64,000 nucleotides of DNA. It comes from DCFW01 sp963790715 (GTDB lineage: Bacteria > Bacteroidota > Bacteroidia > Bacteroidales > Bacteroidaceae). The notes under the pieces are model-generated. The model was not told where the DNA came from. It did not search any database and saw only the letters and a list, made by a program, of their open reading frames with translations. Made by a program: the position numbers and the translations under genes. Below, in pieces: positions 36,634-46,284 of the stretch; position 1 is the stretch's first letter; the number at the start of each line of letters is the position of its first letter. The stretch spans positions 496,001-560,000 of the forward strand of contig CAWBPN010000018.1 in NCBI GenBank assembly GCA_963790715.1. The letters are read 5' to 3'.

Positions 36634-37191
36634 TCAATTTTTATTAGCGTTTTTAAAAGGTAAACCGAACTCTTTCAGCAATGCATATCCTTCCTCATCA
36701 GTCTGAGCACTTGTAACGAAAGTGATATTCATTCCTGAGATTTTTGTTACACCATCAATATTAATTTCCGGGAAAATGATTTGTTCGTTTATACCCATCG
36801 TATAATTACCTCTTCCATCAAATTTGTTTGGAATGCCTTTGAAGTCACGGATACGAGGTAGGGCAACGCGAATCAATCTCTCTAAAAATTCATACATTCT
36901 TTCTCTACGCAATGTTACCATTACACCGATAGGCATTTGCTTACGCAACTTGAAGTTGGCTATATCCTTACGAGAAACGGTAGCTACAGCCTTTTGACCA
37001 GTTATAGTACTTAACTCATTGATAGCTACGTCAATTATTTTTTTGTCGGCAACAGCAATTCCCAAACCTTCATTGATAACAATCTTCTTCAGAACGGGAA
37101 TTTGCATTGTAGACGAATATTGAAATTTTTCTTTCAATGCCGGTGCTATACGCTCCGTATATTCTTTCTTAAGATTTGCTGTATTACTCAT
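36634..37191 (-). CDS. rplE: 50S ribosomal protein L5
   Basis: 185 residues, binds 5S rRNA and the P-site tRNA elbow. Diagnostic: IPVLKKIVINEGLG, the loop FKLRKQMPIGVMVTLRRERM and GNYTMGINEQIIFPEI. One-base overlap with rplX (TAATG). Confidence 0.97.
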   Translation of the reverse strand: MSNTANLKKEYTERIAPALKEKFQYSSTMQIPVLKKIVINEGLGIAVADKKIIDVAINELSTITGQKAVATVSRKDIANFKLRKQMPIGVMVTLRRERMYEFLERLIRVALPRIRDFKGIPNKFDGRGNYTMGINEQIIFPEINIDGVTKISGMNITFVTSAQTDEEGYALLKEFGLPFKNANKN

Positions 37192-37511
37192 TATTTAATC
37201 TCCTCTCCTGATTTAACTGCAAAACGTACAGTAACACCCTCAGCATTTTTTCTTCTTCCAATACGTGTCGGCTTACCGGTTTTAGGATCCAAAGGGTTCA
37301 AATTCGAAATATGAATTGAAGCTTCTTTTTTGATTAAGCCCCCTTGAGGTTGCTTGGCACTTGGTTTAGTGCTTTTAGTAACTAAATTCACACCTTCGAC
37401 AATAGCCCTTTGCTTGTCAACAAGTACTTCGAGTACACGTCCCGTTTTACCTCTGTCTTTGCCGGTATTAACGTAAACCGTATCACCCTTTTTAATATGT
37501 AATTTACTCAT
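37191..37511 (-). CDS. rplX: 50S ribosomal protein L24
   Basis: 106 residues, early assembly initiator. KOW motif at the start: MSKLHIKKGDTVYVNTGKDRGKTGRVLEV. The end includes the conserved RIGRRKNAEGVTVRFAVKSGE. Confidence 0.97.
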   Translation of the reverse strand: MSKLHIKKGDTVYVNTGKDRGKTGRVLEVLVDKQRAIVEGVNLVTKSTKPSAKQPQGGLIKKEASIHISNLNPLDPKTGKPTRIGRRKNAEGVTVRFAVKSGEEIK

Positions 37512-37530
37512 TACCTTAAACTATTTAACA

Positions 37531-37896
37531 TTAAAGCACTTCCGGTGCCAATGAAACAACTTTCATATTAGTTGCGCGAATCTCTCTTGCTACAGGACCG
37601 AAAATACGGCTACCTCTAATTTCACCAGCACTGTTCAACAAAATGCAAGCGTTATCGTCAAACCTAATATAAGAACCGTCAGCACGACGTATTTCTTTCT
37701 TTGTTCTTACGATAAGAGCTTTTGAAACTGCGCCCTTTTTAATATCACTTGAAGGAATAACGCTCTTTACAGAGACAACAATTACATCCCCCACAGAAGC
37801 ATAACGACGACCTGTTCCACCCAACACATGTATACATAGAACTTCACGTGCGCCGCTATTATCACAAACTGTAAGTCTTGATTCTGTCTGTATCAT
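37531..37896 (-). CDS. rplN: 50S ribosomal protein L14
   Basis: 121 residues, bridges subunits. Starts MIQTESRLTVCDNSGAREVLCIHVLGG and ends EIRATNMKVVSLAPEVL, as usual. Confidence 0.97.
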   Translation of the reverse strand: MIQTESRLTVCDNSGAREVLCIHVLGGTGRRYASVGDVIVVSVKSVIPSSDIKKGAVSKALIVRTKKEIRRADGSYIRFDDNACILLNSAGEIRGSRIFGPVAREIRATNMKVVSLAPEVL

Positions 37897-37898
37897 AA

Positions 37899-38156
37899 TT
37901 ACTTAGCTCTTTCAATTATTTCTACTAAACTCCATCTTTTGGTTTTACTCAAAGGACGAGTCTCCATAATCTTCACCGTATCACCAACATTAGACTCATT
38001 CTTCTCATCATGAGCATGGTATTTTTTTGTTTTACTTACAAATTTACCATATATGGGGTGTTTTTCCTTAAACTTTGCGATGACCGTAATAGTTTTGTCC
38101 ATCTTGGTACTGATAACGACCCCGGTTCTTTCTTTTCTTAAATTTCTCTCTTCCAT
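37899..38156 (-). CDS. rpsQ: 30S ribosomal protein S17
   Basis: OB-fold primary 16S-binding protein. I start at MEERNLRKERTGVVIS (38156, 85 residues), the normal family start. An in-frame ATG at 38168 would add four residues and overlap the rpmC stop by four bases (ATGA), so the longer form is possible. The end GDTVKIMETRPLSKTKRWSLVEIIE is characteristic. Confidence 0.93.
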   Translation of the reverse strand: MEERNLRKERTGVVISTKMDKTITVIAKFKEKHPIYGKFVSKTKKYHAHDEKNESNVGDTVKIMETRPLSKTKRWSLVEIIERAK

Positions 38157-38164
38157 CCGACCAA

Positions 38165-38362
38165 TCATTTATTATTTAATTGCCTTTGGCGTAATTCTGT
38201 TTTCATACGCGCAATTGTCCTGCGTAATTGTTTGATTTGAGCAGGGTTTTCCAAAGGAGAAATAGAATGATTCAAAATCATCTGATTATAATTCTTTTGT
38301 TCTGAAATCAACTTCTGAACAAGTTCCTCTGTCTTAATATCTCTTATTTCTGCAATACTCAT
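38165..38362 (-). CDS. rpmC: 50S ribosomal protein L29
   Basis: 65-residue helical hairpin at the exit tunnel: MSIAEIRDIKTEELVQKLIS and IKQLRRTIARMKTELRQRQ. Sits between rplP and rpsQ with close spacing. Confidence 0.96.
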   Translation of the reverse strand: MSIAEIRDIKTEELVQKLISEQKNYNQMILNHSISPLENPAQIKQLRRTIARMKTELRQRQLNNK

Positions 38363-38367
38363 AACTC

Positions 38368-38802
38368 TTAAGCATTAGGATTTTGTGCATCAAAATCACG
38401 TCTAACTACAAACTTAGTAATAACAGGAAGTTTCTGTGCAGCCAAACGAAGTGCTTCTTTAGCAACTTCAAAAGATACACCTTCTACTTCAAACAACATT
38501 CTTCCAGGGGTTACAGGAGCGACAAATCCTACAGGATCACCTTTCCCTTTACCCATACGTACATCAGCTGGTTTTTTGGTAATAGGTTTATCCGGGAATA
38601 TTCTAATCCAGATTTGCCCTTGACGTTGCATATAACGAGTAACAGCTACACGCGCAGCTTCTATCTGGCGCGACGTAAGCCATTTCGTCTCCAACGATTT
38701 TATACCGAAAGTACCGAAAGCAAGCTGATTGCCTCTTTGAGCATTACCTTTTTGACGGCCTTTTTGCGGTCTTCTATATTTAGTCTTTTTGGGTTGTAAC
38801 AT
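38368..38802 (-). CDS. rplP: 50S ribosomal protein L16
   Basis: 144 residues, positions the A-site tRNA. Seen: MLQPKKTKYRRPQKGR at the start, FGIKSLETKWLTSRQIEAARVA, and the conserved RMGKGKGDPVGFVAPVTPGRMLFE that contains the Arg hydroxylated in some bacteria. Confidence 0.97.
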   Translation of the reverse strand: MLQPKKTKYRRPQKGRQKGNAQRGNQLAFGTFGIKSLETKWLTSRQIEAARVAVTRYMQRQGQIWIRIFPDKPITKKPADVRMGKGKGDPVGFVAPVTPGRMLFEVEGVSFEVAKEALRLAAQKLPVITKFVVRRDFDAQNPNA

Positions 38803-38816
38803 AACTTTTAATTCAA

Positions 38817-39542
38817 TTAGCGATTATTTCTTTTTCTCTTGAAGTTACGTCCCCCATTACCACCATTATTACCGCGATTGTTTTCTTTCTGAGTAAAATT
38901 AGGTGCTAATTCACGTTTTCCGTACACTTCACCACGACAAATCCACACTTTAATGCCTAACAAACCTACTTTCGTAAGTGCTTCCGTTTGGCAATAATCT
39001 ATATCAGCACGAAAAGTATGCAACGGAGTACGACCTTCCTTATACATTTCAGAACGAGCCATTTCAGCGCCATTCAAGCGTCCTGAAATCTGAACTTTAA
39101 TGCCTTCAGCTCCCATTCTCATAGTGTTTGCAATAGCCATTTTAATAGCTCTACGATATGCAATTCTACCTTCAATCTGTCTTGCTATGTTGTTACCAAC
39201 GATAACAGCATCAAGTTCGGGTCTTTTAACTTCAAAAATATTGATCTGAATATCTTTATCGGTAATCTTCTTCAATTCCTCTTTCAACTTATCAACCTCT
39301 TGACCAGCTTTACCGATAATAATTCCAGGACGAGCTGTACATACAGTAATTGTGACTAACCTTAAAGTTCTTTCAATTACTACTCTTGATACACTAGCTT
39401 TAGCTAATCTGGCGTTCAAGTACTTGCGGATTTTTGTATCTTCAAGTAAAAAATCGCTGAAATTATTACCACCATACCAATTGGAATCCCAACCTCTAAT
39501 GATTCCTAAACGGTTACTTATCGGATTAATTTTTTGTCCCAT
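38817..39542 (-). CDS. rpsC: 30S ribosomal protein S3
   Basis: 241 residues, entry of the mRNA channel. KH domain at about 40-110 (TVCTARPGIIIGKAGQEVDKLKEEL). The C-terminal S3 domain includes GRLNGAEMARSEMYKEGRTPLHTFRADIDY. A basic Asn/Gly/Arg-rich tail follows (ENNRGNNGGNGGRNFKRKR). Confidence 0.97.
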   Translation of the reverse strand: MGQKINPISNRLGIIRGWDSNWYGGNNFSDFLLEDTKIRKYLNARLAKASVSRVVIERTLRLVTITVCTARPGIIIGKAGQEVDKLKEELKKITDKDIQINIFEVKRPELDAVIVGNNIARQIEGRIAYRRAIKMAIANTMRMGAEGIKVQISGRLNGAEMARSEMYKEGRTPLHTFRADIDYCQTEALTKVGLLGIKVWICRGEVYGKRELAPNFTQKENNRGNNGGNGGRNFKRKRNNR

Positions 39543-39546
39543 TTAA

Positions 39547-39960
39547 TCAATTATTTTTGTCATCATTAGTATCCTTCGTTTCAACGAACAAAGTAACATG
39601 ATTTGAACGTTTGCGAATTCTATATCCACGACCTTGTGGAGCCGGTCTCATTCTCTTTAAAGTAGTACCGCAATCAACGAAGATTTTAGATACGAACAAT
39701 TCCCCATCTTCCGCCTTTCGTTCATTTTTCTGTTCCCAGTTAGCTATAGCAGAACGTAAGAGTTTCTCGATTTTACCAGAAGCTTGCTTTGAAGAAAATC
39801 TCAGTACGCCAAGTGCTTTGTTTACTTCCATTCCTCTCACCATATCAGCCACAAAGCGCATTTTTCGAGGAGATGATGGAACATTGTTTAACTTGGCAAA
39901 ATTAACCGTCTTCAGGGCATTTTTTCTTGCTTCAGCCGATTTATTTTTTCTTGCTCCCAT
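39547..39960 (-). CDS. rplV: 50S ribosomal protein L22
   Basis: 137 residues, its beta-hairpin lines the exit tunnel. Core: NNVPSSPRKMRFVADMVRGMEVNKALGVLRF; hairpin region: TTLKRMRPAPQGRGYRIRKRSNHVTLFVE. Confidence 0.97.
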   Translation of the reverse strand: MGARKNKSAEARKNALKTVNFAKLNNVPSSPRKMRFVADMVRGMEVNKALGVLRFSSKQASGKIEKLLRSAIANWEQKNERKAEDGELFVSKIFVDCGTTLKRMRPAPQGRGYRIRKRSNHVTLFVETKDTNDDKNN

Positions 39961-39977
39961 TATTTATTTACTTTTTA

Positions 39978-40256
39978 TTACAATTTATTATTTCTCTTGT
40001 TACCACCATGACCACGGAAAGTTCTTGTTGGAGAAAATTCACCTAACTTATGACCAACCATGTTTTCTGTTACATAGACAGGAATAAATTTATTTCCATT
40101 GTGAACTGCAATGGTGTGTCCAACAAAATCAGGGGAAATCATTGAAGCTCTAGCCCATGTCTTGATTACTGCTTTCTTACCTGCTTCATTCATGCCAAGA
40201 ACTTTTTTTTCAAGTTTCAAATTTATATAAGGGCCTTTTTTTAATGAACGACTCAT
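39978..40256 (-). CDS. rpsS: 30S ribosomal protein S19
   Basis: 92 residues, head of the small subunit. Seen: MSRSLKKGPYINLKLEKKVL and GHTIAVHNGNKFIPVYVTENMVGHKLGEFSPTRTFRGH. The frame is intact, although the next gene upstream, rplB, is broken. Confidence 0.97.
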   Translation of the reverse strand: MSRSLKKGPYINLKLEKKVLGMNEAGKKAVIKTWARASMISPDFVGHTIAVHNGNKFIPVYVTENMVGHKLGEFSPTRTFRGHGGNKRNNKL

Positions 40257-40277
40257 AATTATACTTAATTTATCAGA

Positions 40278-41105
40278 TTATTTTTTCCTTCTCTCAATAA
40301 TATACTTCGAAGATTGCTTCTTTGGAGCTCTTGTTTTGAAGCCTTTAGCATACAAACCGTTTCCGAGAACGTGGATGTCCACCAGATGCACGTCCTTCAC
40401 CACCACCCATTGGGTGATCTACAGGGTTCATAACAACACCACGGTTGTGAGGACGACGTACCTAACCATCTTGAACGACCTGCTTTACCGGATCTTTCCA
40501 ACGCATGATCAGAATTACCTACACTACCTATTGTAGCTTTACAAGTACACAGAATCTGTCTTAATTCACCTGAAGGCAATTTGATAACGCAGTAATTACC
40601 TTCACGTGAAGTTAGCTGAGCAAAATTACCTGCAGAACGTACTAAAGCAGCACCTTGTCCAGGACGTAATTCAATATTGTGAATTACAGTACCGACAGGA
40701 ATATTCTGCAAGAGGAAGTGTATTTCCAATTTCAGGAGCAGCTTTTTCACCTGACATTAATGTATGACCAACTTGCAATCCGTTGGGAGCAATAATATAT
40801 CTTTTTTCACCATCAGCATAGAACAGCAAAGCGATACGAGCAGAACGATTTGGATCATATTCAATTGATTTTACTATAGCAGGAACACCGTCTTTTTTTC
40901 TCTTAAAATCAATTACTCTATATTTTCTTTTGTGACCACCACCGATATAGCGCATTGTCATTTTACCGTTATTGTTACGACCTCCGGAAGAACGTTTACC
41001 AACCACAAGAGATTTTTCTGGTGTCGTTGCAGTAATTTCATCAAACGTACCAATAATTTTATGTCTTTGCCCCGGTGTTGTGGGCTTAAATTTTCGTACT
41101 GCCAT
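40278..41105 (-). CDS. rplB: 50S ribosomal protein L2 (frame broken by three +1 insertions)
   Basis: Core 23S-binding protein near the peptidyl transferase centre. Three single extra bases break the frame: near 40709 (CCTCTT-G-CAGAAT), near 40459 (TTAGGT-A-CGTCGT) and near 40360-40363 (inside CGGAAACGG). Removing them gives a continuous 274-residue L2 running from MAVRKFKPTTPGQRHKI through RPGQGAALVRSAGNFAQL, the catalytic-loop MNPVDHPMGGGEGRASGGH and GFKTRAPKKQSSKYIIERRKK. This is the normal length, so the gene itself is complete. Confidence 0.93.
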
Positions 41106-41110
41106 TTTCT

Positions 41111-41403
41111 TTAAATATTGCTATAAAAATCAATTGTATCTCCTTCTTTCAACGTCACAATAGCTTTTTTATAAGCATTTGTTTTTCCACTTATCAGACC
41201 AGCCTTCGTATAACGACTTTTACTTTTACCTCCGTAACGCATGGTATTGTATACTCACAACAGTAACGTTATACAGTTTTTTCGACAACTTCTTTAATTT
41301 GGCTTTTATCAGCCGAAGGCACTACAACGAATCCAAAACGATTAAACTTTTCAGATTCATTAGTCATTTTTTCTGTAACTAACGGTTTTACAATAATTCC
41401 CAT
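41111..41403 (-). CDS. rplW: 50S ribosomal protein L23 (frame broken by two +1 insertions)
   Basis: L23 docks trigger factor and SRP at the exit tunnel. The minus-strand frame starts MGIIVKPLVTEKMTNESEKF and breaks in a run of six A (41277-41282), then again near 41246 (ACAA-T-ACC). Corrected, it reads IKEVVEKLYNVTVVSIQT, MRYGGKSKSRYTKAG and AYKKAIVTLKEGDTIDFYSNI, 96 residues in all, the normal size. No single reading frame covers more than half of it. Confidence 0.88.
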
Positions 41404-41404
41404 T

Positions 41405-42047
41405 TTATGCCTCCTTCTTATTTAAGATATCATCAACCGCACTTAATGATTTTTCAGTAAAAATCAATGTTCCGGCGTTCAACACACGATATGTATTAAC
41501 CCCGGAGATACTAACTATCTGAACTTTCTTCAAATTACGAGCCGACAAATATACATTTTTATTTGCCTTCCGGTAAAACCAATAATAACTTTTTATCAGC
41601 AACTTTAAGATTTTTTGTCATTTCAACGAATTCTTTGGTTTTAGGAGCTTCAAAATTGAAGTCTTCAACAACAAGAATAGCATTGTCTTTTGCTTTATAT
41701 GAAAGAGCTGATTTACGAGCTAAGTCTTTCACTTTTTTATTTAATTTAAAGCCATAGTCTCTTGGTTTAGGACCGAACACACGACCACCACCAACCAAAA
41801 CCGGTGATTTTATATCACCCGGACGAGCTCCACCACCACCTTTTTGGCTGACCAAGTTTTCTTGTGGAACCACTAATTTCACTTCTCTCTTTTGATTTAC
41901 TGTGTACCTTGACGTTGATTAGCCAAAAATTGTTTCACATCTAAATAGATTAGCATGATCATTTGGCTCAATACCGAAGATAGATTCGTTTAACGTAACT
42001 TTTCTTCCGGTGTCTTCACCTTTAATATTCAATACGTTAAGTTCCAT
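41405..42047 (-). CDS. rplD: 50S ribosomal protein L4 (frame broken by four +1 insertions)
   Basis: L4 lines the exit tunnel, and in E. coli it regulates the S10 operon. The gene starts MELNVLNIKGEDTGRKVTLN at 42047. Extra bases lie near 41950 (GCT-A-ATC), 41900 (CA-G-T), 41849 (GGTC-A-GC) and 41562-41564 (GGCAAAT). Removing them restores about 212 residues, including LANQRQGTHKSKERSE, KGGGGARPGDIKSPVLVGGG, VFGPKPRDYGFKLNKKVK and a C-terminal VNTYRVLNAGTLIFTE. One-base overlap with the rplC stop. Confidence 0.9.
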
Positions 42048-42666
42048 TATTTCTCTATTATTACGATTGAACCTTTAGCTCCCGGAACAGAACCTTTAAC
42101 AAGTAGAAGATTGTGTTCTGGGATTACTTTTAATACCTTCAAGTTTTGGATAGTAACTTGATCACCACCCATGTGTCCACCCATACGCATACCTTTAAAT
42201 ACTTTGGAAGGATATGAAGATGCACCAATAGATCCCGGTGCACGTAGACGGTTATGCTGACCATGGGTAGCTTGACCTACACCAGCAAAACCATGACTTT
42301 TTACAACACCTTGGAAACCTTTACCTTTTGAAGTTCCAATCACGTCAACGAAACTGAATCGCTTCAAACATATCAACAGTAATTGCATCTCCCAAATTTA
42401 ATTCATTCTCAAAATTCTTGAACTCAACCAAGTGTCTCTTTGGTGTTACACCTGCTTACTTTGAAGTGACCTGCAAGTGGCTTAGTCGTATGTTTTTCCT
42501 TTTTATCTTCAAAACCTAGCTGAACAGCTTCATAACCGTCTTTCTCGACGGTTTTAATTTGAGTAACAACACAAGGACCTGCTTCGATAACAGTGCATGG
42601 TACATTTTTACCATCGGCACTGAAAACGGATGTCATTCCGATTTTTTTTCCTAATAATCCTGGCAT
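42047..42666 (-). CDS. rplC: 50S ribosomal protein L3 (frame broken by two +1 insertions)
   Basis: Early-assembly protein whose loop reaches the peptidyl transferase centre. Reads MPGLLGKKIGMTSVFSADGK to AGHFK, breaks near 42458 (AAAG-T-AAGCA), continues AGVTPKRHLVEFKNFENEL and breaks again at 42351-42353 (CAGTT-T-CGTT), then runs VDVIGTSKGKGFQGVVKSHG to RAPGSIGASSYPSKVFKGM and the stop. Corrected length is 205 residues, as expected. Confidence 0.92.
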
Positions 42667-42684
42667 TTCAGTAACTTTAAATTA

Positions 42685-42990
42685 TTAAACTTTAATTTCT
42701 ACTTCTACACCACTCGGTAATTCCAGTTTCATCAAAGCATCAACAGTTTTTGCAGTTGAGCTATAAATGTCAATCAAACGTTTGTAAGAAGAGAATTCAA
42801 ATTGTTCTCGTGATTTTTTGTTAACGAAAGTAGAGCGGTTAACAGTAAAAATACGTTTGTGCGTAGGAAGTGGAATTGGACCACTTACTATAGCACCTGT
42901 AGCCTTCACTGTTTTTACGATTTTTTCAGCTGATTTATCAACCAAGTTGTGATCGTAAGATTTCAGTTTAATTCTGATTTTTTGACTCAT
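42685..42990 (-). CDS. rpsJ: 30S ribosomal protein S10
   Basis: 101 residues; also known as NusE, a partner of NusB and NusG in antitermination. It starts MSQKIRIKLKSYDHNLVDKS and has PIPLPTHKRIFTVNRSTFVNKKSREQFE. Intact, though flanked by broken rplC and fusA. Confidence 0.97.
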   Translation of the reverse strand: MSQKIRIKLKSYDHNLVDKSAEKIVKTVKATGAIVSGPIPLPTHKRIFTVNRSTFVNKKSREQFEFSSYKRLIDIYSSTAKTVDALMKLELPSGVEVEIKV

Positions 42991-43024
42991 ATTTATTTAA
43001 TTAACTACTAATATTTATAATAAA

Positions 43025-45137
43025 TCATACATCGTACCTTTTAACTTCTTCCAGTACACATGCTTTGGCAATTGAAGAAGATACTTCAGCATAATGAGCG
43101 AATGCCATAGAAGAAGTTGCACGACCAGATGTAATTGTACGTAATGCAGTTACATAACCAAACATTTCTGCCAACGGAACTTTTGCTTTTACAATACGAG
43201 CACCAGAACGGCTTGATTCCATACCTTCAACCTGTCCACGACGTTTATTTAAGTCACCAATGACATCACCCATATTTTCTTCAGGAGTAACAACTTCAAG
43301 TTTCATGATAGGTTCCAACAACACTGGTTTTGCTTTAGCACAAGCATTCTTGTATGCGTTCAAAGCACAGATTTCGAATGACAACTGATCTGAGTCAACA
43401 GGGTGGAAAGAACCATCAAGCAATGTAACTTTCAATTTATCTACTGGGAATCCTGCCAATACACCATTCTTCATTGCATTCTGGAATCCTTTCTGAACAG
43501 ATGGAATAAATTCTTTTGGAATATTACCACCTTTTACTTCATCAACAAATTGCAATGAACCTTCAAAATCTTCATCAGCCGGTCCGATATTTACAATGAT
43601 ATCGGCAAACTTACCACGACCACCAGATTGTTTTTTGTAAACTTCACGAAGATTAACTGTCTTCGTAATAGCTTCTTTATAAGAAACCTGAGGATTACCT
43701 TGGTTACATTCAACCTTGAATTCACGTTTCAAACGATCGATAATGATTTCCAAGTGAAGTTCACCCATACCAGAAATAATTGTCTGACCACTTTGTTCGT
43801 CAGTGTGTACACGGAAAGTAGGATCTTCTTCTGCCAACTTTGCCAAACCGATAGCCAATTTATCCAAATCTTTTTGAGTTTTAGGTTCAACAGCAATACC
43901 GATAACAGGTTCAGGGAAATCCATTGATTCCAATACGATCGGATGCGTCTTCATCACACAATGTATCACCGGTACGAATATCTTTGAAACCAACACCTGC
44001 ACCAATGTCACCGGCAGCGATTTCTTCAACAGGATTCTGCTTGTTTGAGAACATCTGGAATAAACGTGAAATACGTTCTTTCTTTCCGGAACGAGTGTTA
44101 TATACGTATGAACCGGCAGTTATTTTACCTGAATACACACGAAAATATGTCAAACGACCTACATAAGGATCAGTAGCAATCTTAAATGCCAAAGCAGATG
44201 TATGATCATCTTCATCAGGTTTTCTGTCTTCTTCTTTGCCGGTATCAGGATTTTTACCTACTACGTTTGGAGTATCCAAAGGAGAAGGCAAGAAAGCACA
44301 AGTGTAATCCAATAATGTTTGTACACCTTTGTTTTTGAAAGAAGAGCCGCACAGCATCGGAGTTATCTGCATGCTAATCGTACCTTTACGTAAGGCAGTG
44401 ATAATTTCGTCTTCAGTGATTTTTGAAGGATCATCAAAATATTTCTCCATCAATGCATCATCAACTTCAGCAGCAGATTCAAGCATTTTGTTTCTCCATT
44501 TTTCTGCTTCAACTCTTTGTTCATCGGTCAAATCATCAACTTCATAGTCAGCGCCCAATGTCTCATCATGCCAATAAATTGCTTTCATCTTAATCAAGTC
44601 GATGACTCCTTTAAATTTTTCTTCATTGCCAATAGGAAGAACAACTGCCACAGGATTAGCACCCAAGATATCCTTCATTTGGCGAACTACTTCAAAGAAG
44701 TCTGCACCGGAACGGTCCATCTTGTTTACGTATCCAATACGTGGAACACTATATTTATCTGCTTGACGCCAAACTGTTTCAGATTGAGGTTCAACACCAC
44801 CTACAGCACAGTAAGTAGCAATAGCTCCATCCAACACACGCAATGAACGCTCAACTTCAGCAGTAAAGTCTACGTGTCCCGGAGTATCAATCAAGTTGAT
44901 TTTATAGAGATTATCATTCCATCTCCAGTGCGTTGTTGTTGCAGCTGAAGTGATGGTGATACCTCTTTCCTGTTCTTGTTCCATCCAGTCCATTGTAGCG
45001 GCACCATCATGAACTTCACCTATCTTATGAGTTAATCCCGTGTAATACAGGATACGTTCAGACGTTGTTGTTTTACCGGCATCAATGTGAGCCATGATGC
45101 CAATATTACGAGTTAAGTGTAAATCTTGTTTTGCCAT
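43025..45137 (-). CDS. fusA: Elongation factor G (frame broken by one +1 insertion)
   Basis: GTPase that drives ribosomal translocation. The G domain has AHIDAGKTT (G1), DTPGHVDFT (G3) and NKMD (G4). The frame breaks at about 43943: TGTGATGAAGACGCA-T-CCGATCGT. Without the extra base it continues from RTGDTLCDEDA into PIVLESMDFPEPVIGIAVEPK, giving 703 residues, the normal size. Domains II-V follow, ending RGQVEGMESSRSGARIVKAK and SSMAFAHYAEV. Part of the str operon with rpsG and rpsL upstream. If it were truly truncated the cell would not be viable; error is likelier. Confidence 0.94.
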
Positions 45138-45143
45138 GACTAA

Positions 45144-45620
45144 TTAAAATCTAAAATGAGCAAAAGCACGGTTGGCTTCAGCCATACGGTGCATATCTTC
45201 TTTACGTTTGAATGCACCACCTTGTTCTTTGTAAGCATCAACTATTTCGGCAGCCAATTTTTCAGCCATTGACTTACCACTACGTTTGCGAGCGTATAAA
45301 ATCAAGTTCTTCATTGAAACTGATTCTTTACGTTCAGGACGAATTTCGGTAGGCACTTGGAAAGTAGCACCACCTACACGGCGTGATTTTACTTCGACCT
45401 GCGGAGTGATGTTATCTAAAGATTTTTTCCAAATATCCAACGGACTGTTTTCATCTTCAGACATTTTTGCCTTTACTAAATCAAGGGCATCATAAAAAAT
45501 TTTGTAAGAAGTACTCTTCTTACCATCATACATCAAATGGTTTACGAATTTCGAAACCTTTTGATCATTGTAAACGGGATCAGGTAATATGATCCGTTTC
45601 TTTGGTTTAACTTTTCTCAT
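45144..45620 (-). CDS. rpsG: 30S ribosomal protein S7
   Basis: 158 residues from MRKVKPKKRIILPDPVYNDQ at 45620; the longer frame to 45680 adds 20 residues unlike the family. S7 nucleates the head of the small subunit. VGGATFQVPTEIRPERKESVSMKNLI and KRKEDMHRMAEANRAFAHFR are diagnostic. In E. coli S7 represses the str operon. Confidence 0.96.
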   Translation of the reverse strand: MRKVKPKKRIILPDPVYNDQKVSKFVNHLMYDGKKSTSYKIFYDALDLVKAKMSEDENSPLDIWKKSLDNITPQVEVKSRRVGGATFQVPTEIRPERKESVSMKNLILYARKRSGKSMAEKLAAEIVDAYKEQGGAFKRKEDMHRMAEANRAFAHFRF

Positions 45621-45729
45621 TTGTTTGAAATTAATGTTTGTTTTTGGCTGCTCAAACGTCTTCAACGCCCTCACGGGCATTTACTCAACCTTATTGCTAA
45701 TTCCAACAAACCAAACGAATTAAATATTT

Positions 45730-46113
45730 TTACTTAGCGTCTTTTTTAGGACGTTTTGTACCATATTTCGAACGACGTTGTGTACGATTAGCTACGCCTG
45801 CCGTATCAAGTGTACCGCGAACAATGTGGTAACGTACACCCGGAAGATCCTTTACACGACCACCACGTACCAGTACTATTGAGTGCTCTTGCAAGTTGTG
45901 ACCTTCTCCCGGGATATAAGAGTTTACCTCTTTCTGGTTTGTCAAACGTACACGGGCTACTTTACGCATCGCGGAATTAGGCTTTTTAGGGGTTGTAGTG
46001 TAAACTCTCACGCATACTCCACGTCTTTGCGGACATGAATCCAATGCTGGAGATTTACTTTTACCAACCAACGCAGTTCTTCCTTTTCTTACTAATTGCT
46101 GAATTGTAGGCAT
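45730..46113 (-). CDS. rpsL: 30S ribosomal protein S12
   Basis: 127 residues, decoding site. It starts MPTIQQLVRKGRTALVGKSK and carries TTTPKKPNSAMRKVARVRLT with Lys at the classical streptomycin-resistance position, so no known resistance change there. IPGEGHNLQEHSIVLVRGGRVKDLPGVRYHIVRG follows. Own promoter upstream. Confidence 0.97.
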   Translation of the reverse strand: MPTIQQLVRKGRTALVGKSKSPALDSCPQRRGVCVRVYTTTPKKPNSAMRKVARVRLTNQKEVNSYIPGEGHNLQEHSIVLVRGGRVKDLPGVRYHIVRGTLDTAGVANRTQRRSKYGTKRPKKDAK

Positions 46114-46175
46114 TTTCTTTGTTTTTTATTTTTTATTATTTATTTTGTTATATTATTTTCCACACTTTTGGGCTG

Positions 46176-46183
46176 CAAAATTA
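46176..46183 (-). promoter_or_regulatory. Predicted -7 box for rpsL and the str operon
   Basis: Minus-strand TAATTTTG fits TAnnTTTG, about 63 bases before the rpsL start. It implies a promoter after the DUF3467 gene. Confidence 0.5.
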
Positions 46184-46284
46184 CAAAGAATATCTCGATA
46201 AGCTAAACTATGCTCAATAACTTTTCCCCCCTTTGGAACAAAATAAGCATCATTTAACTTAAACGGCTGTATTATTAGCACAAT

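Noticed and set aside
40278..43943. Programmed +1 frameshifting in rplB, rplW, rplD, rplC and fusA
   Set aside because: Twelve sites without a shared slippery motif, in random sequence contexts, in essential genes. Residual insertion errors explain them more simply.
45621..45680. N-terminal 20-residue extension of S7
   Set aside because: The family starts at MRKVKPKK; the extension has no match and overlaps the intergenic leader.
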